Source of the DNA: Paracoccus aminovorans
GTDB lineage: Bacteria; Pseudomonadota; Alphaproteobacteria; Rhodobacterales; Rhodobacteraceae
Length of the DNA stretch: 64,000 nucleotides
Assembly: GCF_900005615.1 (NCBI RefSeq)
Contig: NZ_LN832559.1
Coordinates: 1,084,837 to 1,148,836, forward strand
Direction of reading: 5' to 3'
The position numbers and the translations under genes are program-made. The notes under the pieces are model-generated. The model did not search any database. It saw only the letters and a program-made list of their open reading frames with translations, and was not told where the DNA came from. Positions 36,632-44,902 of this stretch are shown here, piece after piece (positions within the stretch are counted from its first letter, which is position 1; each line of letters begins with the position of its first letter).

Positions 36632-38131
36632 TCAGTCCATAGCCTTGAAGTTCAGCGCCACGCCGTCCTTGATCCCCGAGAACCAGCGCGCCGTCACCGT
36701 CTTGGTCTTGGTATAGAAGCGGAAGGCGTCCGGCCCGTACTGGTTCAGGTCGCCGAAGGCCGATTTCTTCCAGCCGCCGAAGGAATAATAGCTCAGCGGC
36801 ACCGGGATCGGGAAATTGATCCCGACCATGCCGACATTCACCCGGCTGGCGAAGTCGCGCGCGGTGTCGCCGTCGGCGGTATAGATCGCGGTGCCGTTGC
36901 CATAGTCGTTGTCCATCACCAGGTTCAGCGCCTCGTCATAGCTCTGCGCTCGCACGGTCGAGAGCACCGGCCCGAAGATCTCTTCCTTGTAGATCTCCAT
37001 GTCGCGGGTGACGTTGTCGAACAGCGACGGGCCGCAGAAGAAGCCGTTCTCATAGCCCTGGATCTTCAGCCCGCGGCCGTCCACGACCAGCGTTGCGCCC
37101 TGGTCCACGCCCGAGGCGATCAGCCGCTCGATGCGCTCCTTGGCGGCGCCGGTGATGACCGGGCCGAAATCCACGTCCTCGCCGGCGGTATACGGGCCGA
37201 CCTTCAGCTTCTCGATCTTGGGAATCAGCCGCTCGACCAGCGCATCGGCGGTCTTGTCGCCCACCGGCACCGCGACCGAGATCGCCATGCAGCGTTCGCC
37301 CGCCGCGCCGAAACCGGCGCCGACCAGCGCATCCGCCGCCTTGTCCAGATCGGCGTCGGGCATGATGATCATGTGGTTCTTGGCGCCGCCGAAGCATTGC
37401 GCGCGCTTGCCGTTCGCCGCCGCGCGGCCATAGATATATTGCGCGATGGGGGTGGAACCGACGAAGCCCACCGCCTGGATCACCTCATGGTCCAGGATCG
37501 CGTCCACGATCTCCTTGTCGCCGTTGACGACCTGCAGCACGCCATCGGGCAGCCCGGCCTCCTGCGCCAGCTTCGCCAGCAGGATCGAGGTCGAGGGCAC
37601 GCGCTCGGACGGCTTCAGGATCATGGCGTTCCCGGAAACCAGCGCCGGGCCCATCTTCCACAGCGGGATCATGGCGGGGAAGTTGAAGGGGGTGATGCCC
37701 GCGACCACGCCCAGCGGCTGGCGCATGGAATAAAGGTCGATGCCGGGGCCGCCATTGTCGGTGAACTCGCCTTTCAGCATGGCGGGCGCGCCCATGCAGA
37801 CCTCGATCACCTCCAGGCCGCGCTGCACGTCGCCGCGCGCGTCGGGCAGGGTCTTGCCATGCTCGCGCGAGACCAGCTCGGCCAGCGCCTCCATATTGTC
37901 CTGGATCAGCTGGCCGAACTTCATCATCACCCGGGCGCGGCGCTGCGGGTTAGTGGCGGCCCAGGCGACCTGCGCCTGCGCGGCGCCGGCGATGGCGGCG
38001 TCCAGCTCGGAAGGCGTGGCCAGCGGCACCTGCGCGATCACCTCGCCGGTGGCCGGGTTCATCACATCGCTGAAGCGACCCGAGGTGCCTTTGACTTCCT
38101 TGCCGTCGATCCAGTGGCTCAGTTCTTCCAT
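36632..38131 (-). CDS. mmsA: CoA-acylating methylmalonate-semialdehyde dehydrogenase
   Basis: 499 residues. Converts methylmalonate semialdehyde to propionyl-CoA with release of CO2, ending valine catabolism. The start MEELSHWIDGKEVKGTSGRF fits the family, whereas the frame stays open 33 codons upstream. The catalytic Cys is in GFGAAGERCMAISVAV, and NADP/CoA motifs lie in GVVAGITPFNFPAMIP and FVGSTPIAQYIYGRA. It is divergent from a LysR gene whose likely operator lies between them. Confidence 0.96.
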   Translation of the reverse strand: MEELSHWIDGKEVKGTSGRFSDVMNPATGEVIAQVPLATPSELDAAIAGAAQAQVAWAATNPQRRARVMMKFGQLIQDNMEALAELVSREHGKTLPDARGDVQRGLEVIEVCMGAPAMLKGEFTDNGGPGIDLYSMRQPLGVVAGITPFNFPAMIPLWKMGPALVSGNAMILKPSERVPSTSILLAKLAQEAGLPDGVLQVVNGDKEIVDAILDHEVIQAVGFVGSTPIAQYIYGRAAANGKRAQCFGGAKNHMIIMPDADLDKAADALVGAGFGAAGERCMAISVAVPVGDKTADALVERLIPKIEKLKVGPYTAGEDVDFGPVITGAAKERIERLIASGVDQGATLVVDGRGLKIQGYENGFFCGPSLFDNVTRDMEIYKEEIFGPVLSTVRAQSYDEALNLVMDNDYGNGTAIYTADGDTARDFASRVNVGMVGINFPIPVPLSYYSFGGWKKSAFGDLNQYGPDAFRFYTKTKTVTARWFSGIKDGVALNFKAMD

Positions 38132-38216
38132 GGGGGGTGCCTCCGCGGGTTCATATCTCGGATGGATCATAGACTTGCAGCATTGCCGGAAAAAGAGGAA
38201 GTCTGGCAAAAGGGTT

Positions 38217-38230
38217 TTGCATTTTTGCAA
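38217..38230. promoter_or_regulatory. candidate LysR operator TTGCA-N4-TGCAA
   Basis: A short dyad TTGCATTTTTGCAA lies 8 bp upstream of the LysR start and 85 bp upstream of mmsA. LysR proteins bind T-N11-A type dyads between divergent genes, so it may be the site for autorepression. Another TTGCAG-CATTGC cluster lies at about 38174. Binding is inference. Confidence 0.4.
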
Positions 38231-38238
38231 GGGTGGCG

Positions 38239-39132
38239 ATGGACTGGGACGACCTTCGCATCTTTCTGGCGGTGGCGCGGGCGGACAGCTTGTCGGGCGC
38301 CGGCCGCCGGCTGGGCATCGACGCCTCGACCGTCGGCCGCCGGGTGGCGCGGCTGGAGCAGGGGCTGGGCGCGAAGCTGTTCCTGAAAACGCCGCAAGGC
38401 TATGCGCTGGCCCCCGAGGGCGAACGGCTGCTGCCCCATGCCGAGGCGATGGAGCTGGCCTCGGCCGGCGCCGAGGAGGCGCTGACCGGCCCCGGCGACC
38501 TGATCGGGCAATTGCGCATCGGCGCGCCGGACGGCTGCGCGAACTACCTGCTGCCGCAGGTCTGCGCCCGGATGGCCGAGTCGCATCCCGGGCTGGAAAT
38601 CCAGATCGTGGCCCTGCCGCGGGTCTTCAACCTGTCGCGGCGCGAGGCGGACATGGCCGTCGCGGTCTCGCAGCCGCAGGCCGGGCGGCTGGTGGTGCAG
38701 CGCCTGACCGACTATCGGCTGCACCTGGCCGGGCACGAGGACTACCTGCGCGCCCACCCGCCGATCCGCGGGCTCGCGGACCTGCGCGGCCATCGCATGA
38801 TCGGCTATATCGCCGACATGATCTTCGACCGCGAACTGGACTATCTGGCCGAGACCGGGGCGGACTGGGCGCAGCTGACCTCGAATTCCGTTTCCGTGCA
38901 GATGCAGGCGATCCGGGCCGGCGCGGGCCTGGGCATCGTGCACGACTTCGCCATTCCCTTCTGCCCCGGCGTGCGGCGCATCCTGACCGACCGGCTGTCG
39001 CTGACCCGCAGCTTCTGGCTGATCCGGCACCAGGACGACCGCCGCTCGCAGCGGATGAACCGGCTGGCGGATGTGCTGGCGCAGGGCATCCGCGCCGAAG
39101 TGGCGCGGCTTCAGGCACAGCTGTCCCCCTGA
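38239..39132 (+). CDS. LysR-family transcriptional regulator, probably of mmsA
   Basis: 297 residues. The N-terminal winged helix DDLRIFLAVARADSLSGAGRRLG with DASTVGRRVARLEQGLGAKLF is typical. The effector domain follows from about residue 95 (IGQLRIGAPDG through IVHDFAIPF). The ATG at 38239 is used; an in-frame GTG lies two codons upstream. Divergent placement against mmsA suggests control of valine or propionyl-CoA metabolism; the inducer is unknown. Confidence 0.9.
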   Translation: MDWDDLRIFLAVARADSLSGAGRRLGIDASTVGRRVARLEQGLGAKLFLKTPQGYALAPEGERLLPHAEAMELASAGAEEALTGPGDLIGQLRIGAPDGCANYLLPQVCARMAESHPGLEIQIVALPRVFNLSRREADMAVAVSQPQAGRLVVQRLTDYRLHLAGHEDYLRAHPPIRGLADLRGHRMIGYIADMIFDRELDYLAETGADWAQLTSNSVSVQMQAIRAGAGLGIVHDFAIPFCPGVRRILTDRLSLTRSFWLIRHQDDRRSQRMNRLADVLAQGIRAEVARLQAQLSP

Positions 39133-39231
39133 GGTCGGGTGCGACAGAGGGGGGGCTTGACGCAAGCGCGGGTTGAGGCAACCCTGAGAGGGCAGGGGCA
39201 AGCCCATGCCAGCCCGATCAAGGAGGAATAG

Positions 39232-39669
39232 ATGCTCGTCAACCAGATCCTGTCGATGAAAGCCAGCGGCGAAATCTTCACCGTCGCCCCCGACGCCACG
39301 GTGGCGGATGCCGCCCGGCTGCTGTCGGAGAAGCGCATCGGTGCGATCGTGGTTTCCGACGACGGCAAGGTGCCGCTGGGCATCTTGTCGGAACGCGACA
39401 TCGTGCGCGAGCTGGGCAGGCGGGGCGCCTCGGTGCTGGACCTGCCGATCAGCGAGCTGATGACCCGCAAGCTGATCACCTGCACCACCGGCAGCAGCGG
39501 GCTGGACGTGCTGAACCTGATGACGCAGGGCCGCTTCCGCCACCTGCCCGTGGTCGACGATTCGGGCGAGATGGTGGGACTGGTGTCCATCGGGGACGTG
39601 ATCTCGGCCCGGCTCAAGGAACTGGCGGCCGAGAAAGAGGCCCTGACCGGGATGATCATGGGCAACTGA
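39232..39669 (+). CDS. CBS-domain protein
   Basis: 145 residues made of two CBS repeats, roughly 5-65 and 75-140 (FTVAPDATVADAARLLSEKRIGAI and ITCTTGSSGLDVLNLMTQGRFRHLPVVDDSG). Such stand-alone pairs bind adenosine-type ligands (AMP, ATP, SAM) and sense energy state. A GGAGGAAT ribosome site precedes the start. Nothing shows which partner it regulates. Confidence 0.9.
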   Translation: MLVNQILSMKASGEIFTVAPDATVADAARLLSEKRIGAIVVSDDGKVPLGILSERDIVRELGRRGASVLDLPISELMTRKLITCTTGSSGLDVLNLMTQGRFRHLPVVDDSGEMVGLVSIGDVISARLKELAAEKEALTGMIMGN

Positions 39670-39775
39670 GCCCGTCCCCGTCCCGCCGCGCGCAACGCCG
39701 CGGCGGGACAAGGCCTTGCATAGCCTCGCAAAACCCTGTTTGACTGCGGGAAGGCGGCGAGGAGAAGCACCCATC

Positions 39776-40273
39776 ATGCGCATCGGGCTTTACCCAGGCA
39801 CTTTCGATCCCATCACGCTGGGCCATCTCGACATCATCCAGCGGGCGCTGGAACTGGTGGACCGGCTGGTGATCGGCGTCGCCATCAACCGCGACAAGGG
39901 CCCGCTTTTCCCGCTCGAGGACCGGGTCGCCATGGTGCGCGAGGAATGCGACCGCATCGTCGCCGCCCGCGCCAGCGGCGAGATCGTGGTGCATCCGTTC
40001 GAGAACCTGCTGATCGACTGCGCCCGCGACGTCGGCGCCACGGTGATCCTGCGCGGTCTGCGGGCGGTGGCGGATTTCGAATACGAATTCCAGATGGTCG
40101 GCATGAACCGGGCGCTGGACGCCAGCATCGAGACCGTCTTCCTGATGGCCGATGCCCGGCGCCAGGCCATCGCCTCGAAACTGGTCAAGGAAATCGCGCG
40201 ACTGGGCGGGGACGTGTCCAAATTCGTCTCGCCGGCGGTGAACCAGGCCCTGGCGCAGCGCTTTGCGCGCTGA
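39776..40273 (+). CDS. coaD: phosphopantetheine adenylyltransferase
   Basis: 165 residues. The penultimate enzyme of coenzyme A synthesis. The nucleotidyltransferase motif TFDPITLGHLDI (with HxGH-like TLGH) at the N-terminus, LRGLRAVADFEYEFQMVGMN, and ARRQAIASKLVKEIARLGGD near the end are diagnostic. The start at 39776 fits MRIGLYPGTFDP. Length is normal. Confidence 0.96.
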   Translation: MRIGLYPGTFDPITLGHLDIIQRALELVDRLVIGVAINRDKGPLFPLEDRVAMVREECDRIVAARASGEIVVHPFENLLIDCARDVGATVILRGLRAVADFEYEFQMVGMNRALDASIETVFLMADARRQAIASKLVKEIARLGGDVSKFVSPAVNQALAQRFAR

Positions 40274-40327
40274 GGCTTTTTCTTTACCGCTTCCCTGCTA
40301 ACCTTCCCGGCGTTGAAGGAGGAGCAG

Positions 40328-41179
40328 ATGGTCGTGACCGATTCGGACCCCAAGCCCATTCCCCTGCCCATCCCCGAGCCGGAGCGGCCACCCATGCCCG
40401 ACCCGATGCCCGATCCCGGCCCGGACGAGGTGCCCTTTCCCGAAGTGGTCGGACTGGGCGCCATCGGCGCCGCCCTGGGTGCCGGCTGGCAGGACTTCCG
40501 CCGCGCCCCGGCCTTCGGCCTGCTGTTTGCGGCCTTCTATGTGCTGGGCGGGCTGGTGCTGACGGCGGTGGCCTCGGCGGCGGGGCAGGAATGGTGGCTG
40601 ATGCCCTTCGTCGTCGGCTTTCCGCTGATCGCGCCCTTCGCCGCGGTCGGGCTCTACGAGGTCAGCCGCCGGATCGAAGCCGACCAGCCGCTGATCTGGC
40701 GCGAGGTGTTGTCGGTGGTGGTGGCGCAGAAGGACCGGCAGGTGCCCTCGATGGCCATGGTCATCCTGCTGATGTTCATGTTCTGGGTTTTCGTTGCCCA
40801 TACCACCTTCGCGCTGTTCATGGGCGTGTCGTCGCTGACCAACATCACCTCGTCGCCGGAACTGCTGCTGCAGGGCCGCGGGCTGGCGATGCTGGCCGTC
40901 GGCACGCTGATCGGCGCCGGCTTCGCGGCGGTGCTGTTTTCCATCACCGTGGTCGGGCTGCCGCTGATCCTGGACCGCGAGGTCGATCTGGTCTCGGCGA
41001 TCATCGCCAGCTTCCAGGCGGTGGCCGCCAATCCCGGGGTGATGCTGGTCTGGGCCTTCGTGATCGCGGCGCTGCTGTTCCTGGGCATCCTGCCGATGTT
41101 CCTGGGACTTTTCGTGGCGTTGCCGGTGCTGGGCCACGCCAGCTGGCACATGTATCGCCGGCTGATGCCGGACGGCTGA
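40328..41179 (+). CDS. DUF2189 integral membrane protein
   Basis: 283 residues. A proline-rich acidic N-terminal tail of about 45 residues is followed by five or six transmembrane helices (FGLLFAAFYVLGGLVLTAV, MPFVVGFPLIAPFAAVGLYE, MAMVILLMFMFWVFVAH, LAMLAVGTLIGAGFAAVLF and others). GLYEVSRRIEADQPLIW is a DUF2189 hallmark. AAGGAGGAGCAG just before the ATG at 40328 decides the start over an in-frame TTG at 40313. Function is unknown. Confidence 0.85.
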   Translation: MVVTDSDPKPIPLPIPEPERPPMPDPMPDPGPDEVPFPEVVGLGAIGAALGAGWQDFRRAPAFGLLFAAFYVLGGLVLTAVASAAGQEWWLMPFVVGFPLIAPFAAVGLYEVSRRIEADQPLIWREVLSVVVAQKDRQVPSMAMVILLMFMFWVFVAHTTFALFMGVSSLTNITSSPELLLQGRGLAMLAVGTLIGAGFAAVLFSITVVGLPLILDREVDLVSAIIASFQAVAANPGVMLVWAFVIAALLFLGILPMFLGLFVALPVLGHASWHMYRRLMPDG

Positions 41180-41185
41180 GCCGCA

Positions 41186-41210
41186 TGCAAAAGGCGGCCC
41201 GAAGGCCGCC
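41186..41210 (-). terminator. intrinsic terminator of the bactofilin gene
   Basis: On the reverse strand GGCGGCC-TTCG-GGCCGCC is followed by TTTTGCATG. It lies 27 bp past the bactofilin stop and between the convergent DUF2189 and bactofilin genes. The forward read lacks a U-tract, so it serves mainly the reverse strand. Confidence 0.75.
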
Positions 41211-41236
41211 CCGAAAGGCTCGCGAAGGATGAGGGA

Positions 41237-41746
41237 TCAATCGGCGCTGGCGGCGGCCGGGGCCGGGCGCGCGGCGGGCGGCGCCAGTTTCGGCGTCACG
41301 CCATTGGCAAGCGGGTCTTCCTGGCGCTGCACCGAACCCTCGAAATGGGCGCCGGATTCGATGGCGATGGTCTTGTGGATGATGTCGCCTTCGACGCGGG
41401 CGGTGGCGGTCAGGCGCACCTTCAGGCCGCGGACGCGGCCGACGACGCGGCCGTTCACCACCACCTCTTCGGCGACGATCTCGCCGCGGATGGTGGCGCT
41501 TTCGCCGACGACCAGCTGATGGGCGCGGATGTCGCCCTCGACCGTGCCCTCGACCTGGATGTCGCCCTGGGTCTGGATATTGCCGGTGACGGTCAGGTCC
41601 GGGGACAGGACCGAAGGCGCGGTGCGATTGCGCGCGGCCGGGGCCGAGGCGGGAATGTCGTAGGTGGTGTCAAGGCTGCGCGTTTCGGGCTCGGGCGTCG
41701 GCTGGGTGCGGGGGCCGGGTTCGGTCACACGGGTCTTAGAAAACAT
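41237..41746 (-). CDS. bactofilin
   Basis: 169 residues. A Pro/Arg-rich N-terminal tail of about 45 residues, then a beta-helical bactofilin core (VLSPDLTVTGNIQTQGDIQ through VEGDIIHKTIAIESGAHFEG), then a Pro/Ala tail. Bactofilins polymerise without nucleotides and recruit cell-wall enzymes at defined places. Its start overlaps the end of an M23 peptidase gene by 11 bp, a pairing seen in other bacteria where the bactofilin positions the peptidase. Confidence 0.92.
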   Translation of the reverse strand: MFSKTRVTEPGPRTQPTPEPETRSLDTTYDIPASAPAARNRTAPSVLSPDLTVTGNIQTQGDIQVEGTVEGDIRAHQLVVGESATIRGEIVAEEVVVNGRVVGRVRGLKVRLTATARVEGDIIHKTIAIESGAHFEGSVQRQEDPLANGVTPKLAPPAARPAPAAASAD

Positions 41747-43025
41747 TTTGGGCTGCCTTGATGAAGCTCATGGGATCCACGGCGCGGCCGTTGACACGGA
41801 CTTCATAATGAAGATGCGAGCCGGTCGACCTGCCGGTATTTCCCATATCACCGATCCGGCTGCCGCGCGATACCTTTTGGCCGACCTTCACGCGAATCTT
41901 GGACATGTGACCATAGCGGGTTTCGGTGCCCAGCTCGTGCTGGATCTTGACCAGATTGCCGTAGCCGCGCTGCCAGCCGGCCCAGATCACCGTGCCCTCG
42001 CCGGTGGCATAGATGGCGGTGCCGACCGGCGCGGCCATGTCGATGCCCTCGTGCGAGCGGCCCCAGCGGCGGCCGAAGGGCGAGCTGTAGCGGAAGGTGG
42101 ATTGCACCGGCATCGCCAGCGGCATCTTCTCGACCGCGATGCGATAGCTGTTCATCTGGTCCAGCGTGATCATGATCTCCTGGGCCTTGGCTTCGCCCTG
42201 GGTGATCTCGGCATTGCCGCTGGAGGAATAGCCGATCGGGTTCAGCGGCCCACCCTGGCCGGAATAGCCGCGCCGCACCGTGCGCAGGATTTCGTCCGGG
42301 TTCATGCCGACGCTGCGGAACATGTCGTCCAGCGGCTTGACCGACACCGAGACCGCGTCTTCGAGCTGCGCCAGGATCTTGTCGTTGCGGGCGACGATCT
42401 GGTCGCGCTCCAGCGTCACCGCCTCGGCCATGCGGCGGGCGTCCTGCGCCTCTTGCACCGCATCGGCGCGGTCCGAGGCGGCCTGCTTCAGCTCGCCAGA
42501 AAGGATGTCCAGCGCCGCCTGCAACTCGGCGGTGCGCATGGCGGGGGCGGCGTCGGGGTCCTGGCCCTGGGCCGCGGCCTGATGCTGGGCCTTGACGGCG
42601 TCTTGCAGGCTGGTCTGCACGGCGCCGAGCCCGGTTTCCAGCTCGCGCCGATGCGCCTCGGATTCCAGAAGCTGGGACTGCATCCGCGACACCTGGTCCA
42701 GCGCTACGGTAAAGCGGGCCTGGGCGGCGGCGGCCTCGGCGGCGCGGCTGTCGCGCTCGGCGGAAAGATCGGTCAGCCGGGTCTCGAAGGCGGTCTGCGA
42801 GCGGCGGGCCTGATCGCGCGACGACCCGGCGCTGACCGCGTCGATGACCAGGATCGAGCTGGCGATGATGCTCCAGCCAAAGACCAGGGCGATGCCGCCA
42901 AGGGCGATGAATTGGGTCGCCGGACGCAGCCGCAGGAAGCGGGTGGTCTTGTCCGACTTCAGGAAGAGCCGCTGCTCCGGCAGCCAGCGCTCGAGCACCG
43001 AATTCAGGCTATGGGTAATGCGCAA
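41736..43025 (-). CDS. M23 (LytM-type) peptidoglycan endopeptidase with coiled coil
   Basis: About 429 residues. A basic N-terminal stretch, a transmembrane helix (about 35-60, FIALGGIALVFGWSIIASSIL), a long periplasmic coiled coil (about 70-230), then the LytM domain. Zinc ligands are in GRSHEGIDMAAPVG (H, D) and TGSHLHYEV (H). It should cleave peptidoglycan cross-links. The start is uncertain: a TTG at 43025 with GGGA upstream is preferred; the frame is open to 43112. It overlaps the bactofilin gene by 11 bp. Confidence 0.88.
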   Translation of the reverse strand: MRITHSLNSVLERWLPEQRLFLKSDKTTRFLRLRPATQFIALGGIALVFGWSIIASSILVIDAVSAGSSRDQARRSQTAFETRLTDLSAERDSRAAEAAAAQARFTVALDQVSRMQSQLLESEAHRRELETGLGAVQTSLQDAVKAQHQAAAQGQDPDAAPAMRTAELQAALDILSGELKQAASDRADAVQEAQDARRMAEAVTLERDQIVARNDKILAQLEDAVSVSVKPLDDMFRSVGMNPDEILRTVRRGYSGQGGPLNPIGYSSSGNAEITQGEAKAQEIMITLDQMNSYRIAVEKMPLAMPVQSTFRYSSPFGRRWGRSHEGIDMAAPVGTAIYATGEGTVIWAGWQRGYGNLVKIQHELGTETRYGHMSKIRVKVGQKVSRGSRIGDMGNTGRSTGSHLHYEVRVNGRAVDPMSFIKAAQNVF

Positions 43026-43446
43026 TGTCCCGGGTCCATGTTGTTTCCGCCGGTCCGGCCCGGCAGAGGGGCGGTCGCGGCGCTGCGCCGGGTAAATCCG
43101 ACCTGTGCTCAAAGCGCAACATTGCTGGAATATATGCTCAACCCTTGGGCGGATTGACGCCGATCCGGGGGCGGAGGACGGGTGGATAACCGCCGGTGTC
43201 CCCTTGGGACGGCGCTATCAATCATCGATTGAAATGCGCCTTGTTCCGGCCAAGTCGATGGTATCGCGCCGGAAAACTCTTGCGGGCAACCCGGAGGGAT
43301 GACTGCCTGCGACTTTCTGCCTAGGCGGTCGCGCCTGCCGGGCTGGCGGGCAGCGGCAGGGCTTTCGCGACCCCCGCCGTTGCGATTCTGCCGCGCAGTC
43401 CGCTTCTTGCGGGAACCCGGACGGAGTTGCGGCGTTTGCGGCGGTT
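43026..43446. other. intergenic region between the M23 peptidase and the ScfR-like gene
   Basis: About 420 bp with no convincing gene on either strand; open frames here have no recognisable protein features. Composition is more AT-rich around 43110-43310 (CATATATTCC and CAATCATCGATTG can be seen), so promoters for the peptidase gene may lie here. No tRNA, hairpin repeat copy or terminator was recognised. Confidence 0.5.
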
Positions 43447-44841
43447 TCAGGCGATCTCATAGGGCAGGGGGCCGGGCCGGTCCTGCGGGATGCGGATATG
43501 CCGGTCCACCGGCGGCACCGAGCGCTGATGGCACGCGGGTCGCGGGCAGATGCGGCAGGACACTCCGATCGGCTCGAACAGCTGCGGATTGCCGACGTCC
43601 AGCCCGTCGGCATAGACCAGATCGCGGGCGTGGCCGACCTCGCAGCCTAGGCCGATGGCAAAGCGGCGCACCGGCGCGCCGAAGGCGCCGGCCGGCTTCG
43701 ACACGTCGCGGGCCAGCAGCAGGTAGCGCTTGCCGTCGGGCGTCTCGGCCAACTGGCGCAGGAATCGCCCCGGCGTTTCAAAGGCCTGGTGCACGTTCCA
43801 CAGCGGGCAGGCGCCGCCGAAGCGGGCGAACTGCATCCGGGTCGCGGAATGGCGCTTGGTGATGGTGCCGGCCTGATCGACGCGGACAAAGAAGAACGGC
43901 ACGCCGCGGTCGCCGCCGCGCTGCATGGTGGACAGCCGATGCGCCACCTGTTCCAGCGAGGCGTGGAACAGATGCGCCAGCCGTTCGAGGTCGTGCCGCT
44001 CGGTCCGTGCGGCCTCCAGGAAGCGGGCATAGGGCATCATCGCCGCGCCGGCGAAATAGTTCGCCAGCCCCAGCCGGGCGATGTCGCGGGCCGAGGCGCT
44101 GCGGAAGCGCGCCAGTTCCAGCGTTGCCTCCAGCAGGTCGCCGCGGCTTTCGAGGGCCAGCAGGTGCAGAAGTTGAAAGGCCTGGGTCGCCGGCTCGGCC
44201 GCCGCGTTCAGGGTGATGCGCTTGCCGGCGCGCAGATAGACCGCGCCCGAGCCGAGTTCCGCCTGCGTCACCTCGATGCCGCGCTCGGCGAGGCCGGCGA
44301 CGGCCCGTTCCAGCGGGTGCAGGCCGGGACGCAGGCGGGCGAAATGTTCGGCCGCGCGATCCACCGCGTCGATGTAATTGTCGCAATAGTGGAAGAAGTC
44401 GCGCACCTCTTCCCAGGGCGAGGGGGTGGCGTTCTGGGCGCCGGCCCCCAGCGCCTCGTCCATCGCTGCCAGCCGCTCCTGCCCCTCGCGATGGGCGCGG
44501 TAGAGATCCAGGAAGGCGCGGGCCAGCGCCGGGGCGTTGGTCGCCGCCAGCCGCAGGTCGGCGCGGGGCGGCGCGCTGTCGAACAGCGGGTCCGCCAGCG
44601 CCTCGGCCATGTCCATGACCATGCGCTCGGCATCGCCCACCGCCATGGCGCCCAGATCGACCGAGAATTCCGAGGCGAGCTTCAGCAGCACCCCGGCCGA
44701 GACCGGGCGGTGGTTGTTCTCCATCTGCGACAGATAGGGCAGCGAGACCCCCAGCCGGTCGGCGAAGGCGCGTTGCGTCAGCCCGGCGCGCGAGCGTGTC
44801 TCGCGCAGGGCGACGCCGGCATAGATCTTTTGGGTGGCCAT
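43447..44841 (-). CDS. ScfR-family (RamB/PccR-like) short-chain fatty acyl-CoA regulator
   Basis: 464 residues. An N-terminal HTH_XRE (LRETRSRAGLTQRAFADRLG with LSQMENNHRPVSAG) is followed by an IrrE/peptidase-like region and a C-terminal DUF2083 part with a cysteine cluster (GVSCRICPRPACHQRSVPP). This layout defines the ScfR group, whose members sense propionyl- or other acyl-CoA and bind TTTGCAAA motifs. Two CTTTGCAAAG sites lie just upstream of its start. The gene is downstream of and on the same strand as an MFS exporter. Which pathway it controls is not shown; propionyl-CoA use is plausible given mmsA nearby. Confidence 0.88.
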   Translation of the reverse strand: MATQKIYAGVALRETRSRAGLTQRAFADRLGVSLPYLSQMENNHRPVSAGVLLKLASEFSVDLGAMAVGDAERMVMDMAEALADPLFDSAPPRADLRLAATNAPALARAFLDLYRAHREGQERLAAMDEALGAGAQNATPSPWEEVRDFFHYCDNYIDAVDRAAEHFARLRPGLHPLERAVAGLAERGIEVTQAELGSGAVYLRAGKRITLNAAAEPATQAFQLLHLLALESRGDLLEATLELARFRSASARDIARLGLANYFAGAAMMPYARFLEAARTERHDLERLAHLFHASLEQVAHRLSTMQRGGDRGVPFFFVRVDQAGTITKRHSATRMQFARFGGACPLWNVHQAFETPGRFLRQLAETPDGKRYLLLARDVSKPAGAFGAPVRRFAIGLGCEVGHARDLVYADGLDVGNPQLFEPIGVSCRICPRPACHQRSVPPVDRHIRIPQDRPGPLPYEIA

Positions 44842-44853
44842 CGGACTTCCTGT

Positions 44854-44884
44854 CTTTGCAAAGACAGGGATACGCTTTGCAAAG
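44854..44884. promoter_or_regulatory. paired CTTTGCAAAG operator of the ScfR-like gene
   Basis: Two identical 10-bp palindromes, CTTTGCAAAG at 44854-44863 and 44875-44884, are separated by 11 bp. That is a centre-to-centre distance of 21 bp, two DNA turns. They lie 13 bp upstream of the regulator's ATG, so binding would block its own transcription. ScfR proteins are known to use TTTGCAAA sites. Direct observation of the repeats is certain; the protein that binds is inferred. Confidence 0.75.
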
Positions 44885-44902
44885 GCATCCCGGCAAGAGG
44901 CA

